Assembly: GCA_937916485.1 (NCBI GenBank)
Contig: CALFSV010000040.1
Span: 1 to 11,204, forward strand
Direction of reading: 5' to 3'
DNA: 11,204 nucleotides
Source of the DNA: an uncultured Paracoccaceae bacterium
GTDB lineage: Bacteria > Pseudomonadota > Alphaproteobacteria > Rhodobacterales > Rhodobacteraceae
The notes below the pieces were generated by a model. That model was not told where the DNA came from. It ran no database searches and saw only the letters and a program-made list of their open reading frames with translations. This document shows, in pieces, positions 6,785 to 11,204 of the stretch. A program made the position numbers and the translations under genes. The number at the start of each line of letters is the position of its first letter. The first letter of the stretch is position 1.

Positions 6785-7789
6785 ATGGGACGCATACAGC
6801 TTAAGCAGGTTCAAAAGAAATTCGGTGACGTTGAGGTAATTCCACCGTTGGATTTGACCATCGAAGAGGGCGAATTTGTCGTTTTCGTTGGCCCGTCAGG
6901 TTGCGGTAAATCCACCCTATTGCGCCTAATCGCGGGTCTTGAGGACACGACATCCGGCAAAATCGAAATCGACGGCGCAGATGCGACTGACTTGCCGCCA
7001 GCCAAGCGCAAGCTTGCGATGGTATTCCAATCTTATGCGCTTTATCCGCATATGTCAGTGCGTAAAAACATCGCTTTTCCGATGCGCATGGCAAAGATGG
7101 ACAGGGCCGAACAAAACAACCGGATCGAAGCGGCCGCCAAAGCGCTTAATTTGACAGATTACCTTGATCGTAAGCCCGGTCAATTGTCGGGTGGTCAGCG
7201 ACAGCGTGTGGCTATTGGCCGAGCGATTGTCCGCGAACCGTTGGCGTTTTTGTTCGATGAACCCTTGTCCAACTTAGACGCGGCCTTGCGTGTTGGCATG
7301 AGAATGGAGATTTCCGAACTACACAAAAAACTTGATACAACGATGGTATATGTGACCCACGATCAGGTCGAAGCCATGACAATGGCGGACAAGATCGTTG
7401 TACTGCAGGCCGGAGTGATCGAGCAGGTAGGCTCGCCGCTTGATCTTTACCGCGAACCACGCAACATATTCGTTGCCGGTTTCATTGGCTCACCCAAAAT
7501 GAACCTGATTGAGGGCGCCGAAGCTGAGCGGTTTGGTGCGCAAACGATCGGGATCCGTCCCGAGCATTTGGTCTTTTCTAAGGACAGTGGCGAATGGACT
7601 GGTACCGTTGGAGTGTCCGAACATCTTGGGTCTGACACGTTCTTGCACGTCACTGTGGACGGCTTTGCCGAAGCTGTCTCTGTGCGTATTTCCGGCGAAG
7701 TAGATGTGCATTTCGGCGATACTGTGTATCTGTCACCACAGCTGGATTTGATCCACAAATTTGGCGCGGATGGGCTGCGGATCAAATGA
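6785..7789 (+). CDS. smoK: ABC transporter ATP-binding subunit (SmoK/MalK/UgpC-like)
   Basis: The 334-residue ATPase has all nucleotide-binding motifs: Walker [10 protein letters not shown] (36-44), Q-loop Gln82, signature LSGGQ (134-138), Walker B LAFLFDEP with Asp158 and Glu159, D-loop SNLD (162-165) and switch His192. A C-terminal extension of about 100 residues after [13 protein letters not shown] carries the TOBE-like domain with GIRPEHL. It is shorter than E. coli MalK (371 residues) but normal for polyol transporters. It energises uptake through the two permeases at the inner membrane. The stop overlaps the start of the next gene by four bases (ATGA at 7786-7789), implying coupled translation with the SDR dehydrogenase. 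Confidence 0.93.
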   Translation: MGRIQLKQVQKKFGDVEVIPPLDLTIEEGEFVVFVGPSGCGKSTLLRLIAGLEDTTSGKIEIDGADATDLPPAKRKLAMVFQSYALYPHMSVRKNIAFPMRMAKMDRAEQNNRIEAAAKALNLTDYLDRKPGQLSGGQRQRVAIGRAIVREPLAFLFDEPLSNLDAALRVGMRMEISELHKKLDTTMVYVTHDQVEAMTMADKIVVLQAGVIEQVGSPLDLYREPRNIFVAGFIGSPKMNLIEGAEAERFGAQTIGIRPEHLVFSKDSGEWTGTVGVSEHLGSDTFLHVTVDGFAEAVSVRISGEVDVHFGDTVYLSPQLDLIHKFGADGLRIK

Positions 7790-8550
7790 AGGTATTGAAC
7801 GGGAAAGTGGCTATTGTTACGGGCGGAGCGCGCGGCATTGGTCGCGCGATTTGCGAAGCTATGGCGGCAGCAGGCGCAAAAGTGGTTGTGGCCGATCTGA
7901 ACGAGGCAGTCGCTGTTGAAACTGCCAGTGCCATTGGCGGTATCGCGGTTGCGGCCAATGTCATGGATTTTGACGTGATGGCTGGCGTTGTGGCGCAGGC
8001 TGAGTCGACTTACGGCGGCGTTGATATTCTTGTGAACAATGCGGGTATCTTCAACATGGCCTCGATCGACAAAATTACCCCAGAAGATTATCGCCGCCAA
8101 TATGACATCAATGTCGGCGGTACAATCTTTGCATGTCAGGCTGTTGTTCCTGCAATGAAAAAGCGTGGTGGCGGCGCGATCATAAACTTCTCCAGTCAGG
8201 CCGGTCGGCGAGGAGAGCCGAACATTAGCCTGTATTGTTCAACAAAAGCTGCGGTGATCTCCGTCACGCAATCGCTGGCACTAGAACTGGCGGGCGATAA
8301 TATCCGTGTAAATGCCATCGCCCCAGGAGTGATCGACACACCGATGTGGGACACTGTCGATGCTCAATTTGCGGAATACGAAAACAAACCAAGGGGTCAG
8401 AAAAAGCGTGAGGTTGGAGAAGCGGTACCACTCGGGCGCATGGGCGATCCAGCTGATATCGCAGATCCATGTGTATTTCTCGCATCCCATGCAGCGCGCT
8501 ATATCACGGCGCAAACGCTGAACGTCGATGGTGGAAATTGGATGAGCTGA
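7786..8550 (+). CDS. smoS: SDR-family polyol dehydrogenase (sorbitol/galactitol dehydrogenase, SmoS-like)
   Basis: The 254-residue product is a classical short-chain dehydrogenase: TGGARGIG (12-19) for cofactor binding, Asp37 after the second strand favouring NAD over NADP, NNAG (84-87), and the catalytic residues Ser137, Tyr150 and Lys154. The segment around 188-220, with [17 protein letters not shown] and VPLGRMG, and the ending VDGGNWMS closely resemble R. sphaeroides sorbitol dehydrogenase (SmoS/PolS), which also accepts galactitol and L-iditol. It probably oxidises D-sorbitol to D-fructose and/or galactitol to a tagatose in the cytoplasm. The start is set by the ATGA overlap with the ATPase gene, and its stop shares one base with the start of the mannitol dehydrogenase gene. 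Confidence 0.9.
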   Translation: MKVLNGKVAIVTGGARGIGRAICEAMAAAGAKVVVADLNEAVAVETASAIGGIAVAANVMDFDVMAGVVAQAESTYGGVDILVNNAGIFNMASIDKITPEDYRRQYDINVGGTIFACQAVVPAMKKRGGGAIINFSSQAGRRGEPNISLYCSTKAAVISVTQSLALELAGDNIRVNAIAPGVIDTPMWDTVDAQFAEYENKPRGQKKREVGEAVPLGRMGDPADIADPCVFLASHAARYITAQTLNVDGGNWMS

Positions 8551-10046
8551 TGGATACACGCCAAACTATCACTGTGCCGCAAAAGCTCTGCAACGCTTTA
8601 CTTAATGACGTGCCAAGCATTATTGCCGTCCCCACTTACGACCGCGCAAATCTAACCGCTGGTATCGTACATATCGGCCTTGGTAACTTTCACCGCGCGC
8701 ATCAGGCTTGGTATTTGCACCGCCTCATGCAACAGGGGCTTGCGCACGATTGGGGTATCGTCGGCGCTGGCGTTCGCGCTGGTGATGCGGTGATGCGCGA
8801 CAAGCTTCTTGCTCAAGACTGTCTGACCACCTTGATGGAGCTGGATCCAAAAGGGACCAGCGCCGAAATCATAGGTTCTATGATTGATTTTATCCCTGTT
8901 GATGAAGACAACAGCAGTCTGATTGCACGGATGAGCGATCCCGCGATCCGCATTGTCGCGCTGACTGTTACTGAAGGCGGCTATTATATTGATCCAGTCA
9001 GTAAATGTTTTGCACACGATCATGCAGATATTCTACACGATGCGGCCGATCCCAGTCAGCCTCACACGGCGTTTGGGGCGATGATCGCTGCGTTGAAGAA
9101 ACGCCGCGATGCAGGCGCTGGGCCCTTTACTTGCCAAAGTTGTGACAACTTACAAGGCAATGGCGATATCCTGCGCCAGACGGTCGTGTCATTGGCTCGC
9201 ATGTCGGACCAAGCCCTTGCCGACTGGATTAACGTTAACTGCACATTCCCCAATTCTATGGTCGATTGTATTGTACCCGCCACGGGCCCCATAGAACTTG
9301 CGCTGGTCAACACCTTCGGCATTGATGACGCAGCCCCTGTGACCCACGAAAACTTTCGCCAATGGGTGATTGAAGACAAGTTCTGTGCAGGACGTCCCGA
9401 TTGGGACCGCGTCGGTGCGACTTTCACGGACGAGGTTTATGCGTTTGAGGCGATGAAAATTCGGATCCTGAACGGCGGGCACCAATTGATCGCTAACGCG
9501 GGCGAAGTCCTATCGATCGAACATATTTCGGGCTGTATGGATCATAGGTTGATCAGCGACTACTTCCGCAAAACCACCACATCCGAGATCGCCAAACAGG
9601 TACATGCAGTTCCAGGCATGACGCCGGACGCCTATGCTGATCTGATCGACAACCGCTTTTCCAACGCTGAGATTGTGGACACGGTGCGCCGGGTCGCATT
9701 TGATGGGTCATCGCGGCAAACGGGTTTTATTTTGCCGACCTTACGCGACGCGTTGGCCAATGGCGACCCGATGGAGGGGCTGGCCTTGTCCCAAGCAATC
9801 TGGGCGCGGATGTGCGAAGGCACGCGCGAAGATGGTTCCATCATCCTACCCAATGATCCGATTTGGGAAAAGCTGACCGTCGCTGCGAGAGCTGCGAAAA
9901 CAAACCCTAAGGCATGGCTCGCCCAAGAAGACATTTATGGCGACCTTGCGGACAACGCGGGCTTTGCCGACCTCTTTGAACGCTGGCTGACGCTGATCTG
10001 GTCTGATGGATTAGAAGCGGCTCTAACTGCCTATATACAAGGATAA
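8550..10046 (+). CDS. mtlK: Mannitol 2-dehydrogenase, polyol-specific long-chain dehydrogenase (MtlK-like)
   Basis: The 498-residue product has the N-terminal GIVHIGLGNFHRAHQ nucleotide-binding segment and the catalytic segment MKIRILNGGHQ, in which Lys303, Asn308 and His311 match the lysine, asparagine and histidine of the long-chain mannitol dehydrogenase active site. It should oxidise D-mannitol to D-fructose, and perhaps D-arabinitol to D-xylulose, with NAD. The ATG at 8550 shares one base with the upstream stop and gives a normal family length. The frame is open back to 8469, but that would lie inside the SDR gene. An oddity is that the family signature VDR-I is VDC-I here: Cys240 (TGT, 9267-9269) replaces a normally conserved arginine, a change reachable by a single C-to-T transition. 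The frame is otherwise intact. Fructuronate reductases share the fold, but the operon context favours mannitol. Confidence 0.9.
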   Translation: MDTRQTITVPQKLCNALLNDVPSIIAVPTYDRANLTAGIVHIGLGNFHRAHQAWYLHRLMQQGLAHDWGIVGAGVRAGDAVMRDKLLAQDCLTTLMELDPKGTSAEIIGSMIDFIPVDEDNSSLIARMSDPAIRIVALTVTEGGYYIDPVSKCFAHDHADILHDAADPSQPHTAFGAMIAALKKRRDAGAGPFTCQSCDNLQGNGDILRQTVVSLARMSDQALADWINVNCTFPNSMVDCIVPATGPIELALVNTFGIDDAAPVTHENFRQWVIEDKFCAGRPDWDRVGATFTDEVYAFEAMKIRILNGGHQLIANAGEVLSIEHISGCMDHRLISDYFRKTTTSEIAKQVHAVPGMTPDAYADLIDNRFSNAEIVDTVRRVAFDGSSRQTGFILPTLRDALANGDPMEGLALSQAIWARMCEGTREDGSIILPNDPIWEKLTVAARAAKTNPKAWLAQEDIYGDLADNAGFADLFERWLTLIWSDGLEAALTAYIQG

Positions 10047-10049
10047 TCG

Positions 10050-11048
10050 ATGATGAAAGCAATCGTCTACACGGCCAAGAATGAAGTGACGTTCAAGGAT
10101 TTTCCGGACCCAAAGGCAGGTCCCGACGAAGTTATAGTTGCAGTCAAAGTGAGCGGCATTTGCCACACCGATTACGAGGTGTTGAAAGACAACTATGGCA
10201 CAGGTGCGTTCCCCGTTGTTCCAGGGCATGAATACGCGGGCGTCGTTATTGAAGTTGGAGTAAATGTCACCAGTGTTAAAACTGGTGACCGCGTTGCAGT
10301 CGACCCGAACCTTGAATGTGGTGCCTGCCTTGCTTGCGAGCGTGGCTGGGCGCATCTATGTGAAAACCTTGGCGCCTATGGCGTGACAACGCACGGTGGC
10401 TTTGCCGAACTTAGCGTTGTCAAAGCAACTGCTGTGCATTCGATCGGCGAGATGTCATTCGCCCAAGCGGCCTTGGCCGAACCGATGGGCTGCGTTTTAA
10501 ACGGCGTGGACGCCGTACACGAAACATGGATGAAAAACGCCCTGATCTTTGGCGCGGGACCCATGGGTTTGCTGATGGGAATGGCGTTGAATGCGCAAGG
10601 CATCGCCGATGTCGCATTCGTTGATATCTCTGACAACCGCTTAGAGCTTGCCTCCAACTTTGGGTTCAAAGCTTTAGCAAGCGGATCGGATGATATGAGA
10701 GAGTGGCACCACGGCGCTGACCTTGTGGTCGAAGCCACAGGCGTTCCCGACGTCGCATCAGGTCTGACAGCCTATATGGCCAACGGTGGAAAAGGGCTAT
10801 TTTTCGGTGTCTGCCCCTCAGATTCCAAAATTGAAATCGCACCCTTCGAAGTGTTCCGCAGGCAGCTTACCCTTGCGGGCTCACACTCGCTTAACCATAA
10901 TATTCCCCGTGCGTTGGATGCACTCACCGGGCTTGGCGAGACGGTTGAACGAACGGTATCACATAAATTGCCGCTCAGAGAAATCGCACACGTGCTCGAT
11001 TCCAAACCACCGCAAGATAGCTTAAAAGTGCATTGGGTCGCGACTTAG
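10050..11048 (+). CDS. Zinc-dependent medium-chain polyol dehydrogenase, candidate D-altritol/galactitol oxidoreductase
   Basis: The 332-residue product is a zinc-containing medium-chain dehydrogenase (PF08240 plus PF00107). Catalytic zinc ligands are Cys38, His60, Glu61 and Glu144. The structural zinc cysteines are Cys90, Cys93, Cys96 and Cys104. The Rossmann motif GAGPMG (168-173) with Asp192 indicates NAD preference. It probably oxidises a sugar alcohol to a ketose in the cytoplasm. The A. tumefaciens D-altritol 5-dehydrogenase that supplies D-tagatose belongs to the same family and sits with the same kinase and GatZ-like families, making D-altritol or galactitol attractive substrates (inference). 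The gene begins 3 bases after the mannitol dehydrogenase stop, with AAGGAT at 10038-10043; a second ATG follows directly and could also be used. It is the last gene before the IS6-type element. Sorbitol, xylitol or threonine-type substrates are alternatives. Confidence 0.85.
   Translation: MMKAIVYTAKNEVTFKDFPDPKAGPDEVIVAVKVSGICHTDYEVLKDNYGTGAFPVVPGHEYAGVVIEVGVNVTSVKTGDRVAVDPNLECGACLACERGWAHLCENLGAYGVTTHGGFAELSVVKATAVHSIGEMSFAQAALAEPMGCVLNGVDAVHETWMKNALIFGAGPMGLLMGMALNAQGIADVAFVDISDNRLELASNFGFKALASGSDDMREWHHGADLVVEATGVPDVASGLTAYMANGGKGLFFGVCPSDSKIEIAPFEVFRRQLTLAGSHSLNHNIPRALDALTGLGETVERTVSHKLPLREIAHVLDSKPPQDSLKVHWVAT
10266..10289. repeat. Perfect inverted repeat inside the zinc dehydrogenase gene
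   Basis: GTCACCAGT (10266-10274) and ACTGGTGAC (10281-10289) are perfectly complementary around the 6-base loop GTTAAA. The DNA encodes the NVTSVKTGDRV segment, which is common in medium-chain dehydrogenases, so the repeat may be a by-product of codon choice. The mRNA could still fold here. Confidence 0.6.
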
Positions 11049-11079
11049 TCGTCAGGGGCAGTGTTAGATTAAACTAGGT

Positions 11080-11204
11080 GGCACTGTCAGACAAAACGAG
11101 CTTGAGACGGGCAGGGTGGTTTCGTAGCCTCGCCGTATGACAAAACGCTCTCCATTCAGGTACTTTAAAACGAGCCCAGAGATCATCCGCCTGGCAGTGA
11201 TTTT
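11080..11204 (+). mobile_element. Left end of an IS6-family insertion sequence (truncated by the window)
   Basis: GGCACTGTC at 11080-11088 matches the start of IS6-family terminal repeats (IS26 begins GGCACTGT), and a transposase reading frame begins 57 bases later, the usual spacing in this family. The 8 bases before it, AACTAGGT (11072-11079), would be the target duplication if the other end shows the same. The element starts only 31 bases after the zinc dehydrogenase stop. The right end lies outside the window. Confidence 0.75.
11137..11204 (+). CDS. IS6-family transposase, N-terminal fragment (continues past the window)
   Basis: The 22 complete codons visible read MTKRSPFRYFKTSPEIIRLA followed by Val-Ile. 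They match the very conserved beginning of IS6-family DDE transposases of roseobacters and other alphaproteobacteria, including the PFRYFKTSPEIIRLAV core. The catalytic domain is not visible. The start fits the distance from the terminal repeat at 11080. Whether the gene is intact cannot be told from this window. Confidence 0.8.
   Translation, partial: MTKRSPFRYFKTSPEIIRLAVI

Noticed and set aside
7447..8100. Minus-strand open frame of 217 codons across the ATPase/SDR junction
   Set aside because: It is a shadow of two well-supported plus-strand genes, with low-complexity composition and no recognisable motif.
8469..8549. Upstream extension of the mannitol dehydrogenase frame to 8469
   Set aside because: The extra residues lie within the end of the SDR gene and resemble nothing in the family; ATG at 8550 overlaps the SDR stop in the manner of coupled genes.
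9229..9238. Palindrome TTAACGTTAA in the mannitol dehydrogenase gene
   Set aside because: A single short palindrome in coding DNA, with no second copy and no promoter context.
10989..10994. CACGTG inside the zinc dehydrogenase gene as a fourth operator
   Set aside because: The core hexamer is present but the flanking T and A tracts of O1-O3 are missing, and it lies in coding sequence far from a promoter.
1..11204. CRISPR arrays, tRNA or rRNA genes, toxin-antitoxin or defence genes
   Set aside because: No spaced direct repeats, no tRNA-like cloverleaf and no such protein motifs were seen; the window is accounted for by the polyol locus and the IS end.

Overview
The window is a polyol (sugar-alcohol) uptake and catabolism locus from an alphaproteobacterium, most likely a marine Rhodobacteraceae/Roseobacter-type organism. 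This rests on the gene order and protein motifs, which resemble the sorbitol/mannitol operon of Rhodobacter (Cereibacter) sphaeroides (smoEFGK, smoS, mtlK), on moderate GC content, and on a flanking IS6-family transposase start typical of roseobacters. The organism call is inference; there is no rRNA or other marker here.

Layout. On the minus strand, 138-2338 is a two-gene operon: a PfkB-family sugar kinase followed, with a 4-base ATGA overlap, by a GatZ/KbaZ-family protein. Divergently, a LacI-family regulator lies at 2454-3494 (probable TTG start), followed by a plus-strand operon at 3589-11048. That operon encodes a periplasmic binding protein, two permeases, an ABC ATPase, an SDR polyol dehydrogenase, a long-chain mannitol 2-dehydrogenase and a zinc-dependent medium-chain dehydrogenase. 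The last five genes are tightly packed with gaps or overlaps of 1-11 bases. At 11080 the left end of an IS6-family element begins and its transposase runs off the window.

How it works together (inference from families). The ABC transporter imports hexitols. The three dehydrogenases oxidise them to ketohexoses (D-fructose, D-tagatose). The kinase phosphorylates the ketose at C6, and the GatZ/KbaZ-family protein plausibly epimerises D-tagatose 6-phosphate to D-fructose 6-phosphate, as described for the D-altritol/galactitol pathway of Agrobacterium tumefaciens C58. No catalytic aldolase partner (GatY/KbaY) is present, which favours epimerase over aldolase subunit.

Regulation. Three near-identical palindromes with the half-site pattern TTTTKGCAY are visible: one between the divergent kinase and regulator genes, and two in front of the binding-protein gene. 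They overlap or flank credible promoters, so one LacI-type repressor probably controls both arms and itself. The locus is well organised and mostly recognisable. The most interesting points are the operator architecture, the aldolase-less tagatose branch, a changed residue in the mannitol-dehydrogenase signature, and the IS6 element at the end of the operon.
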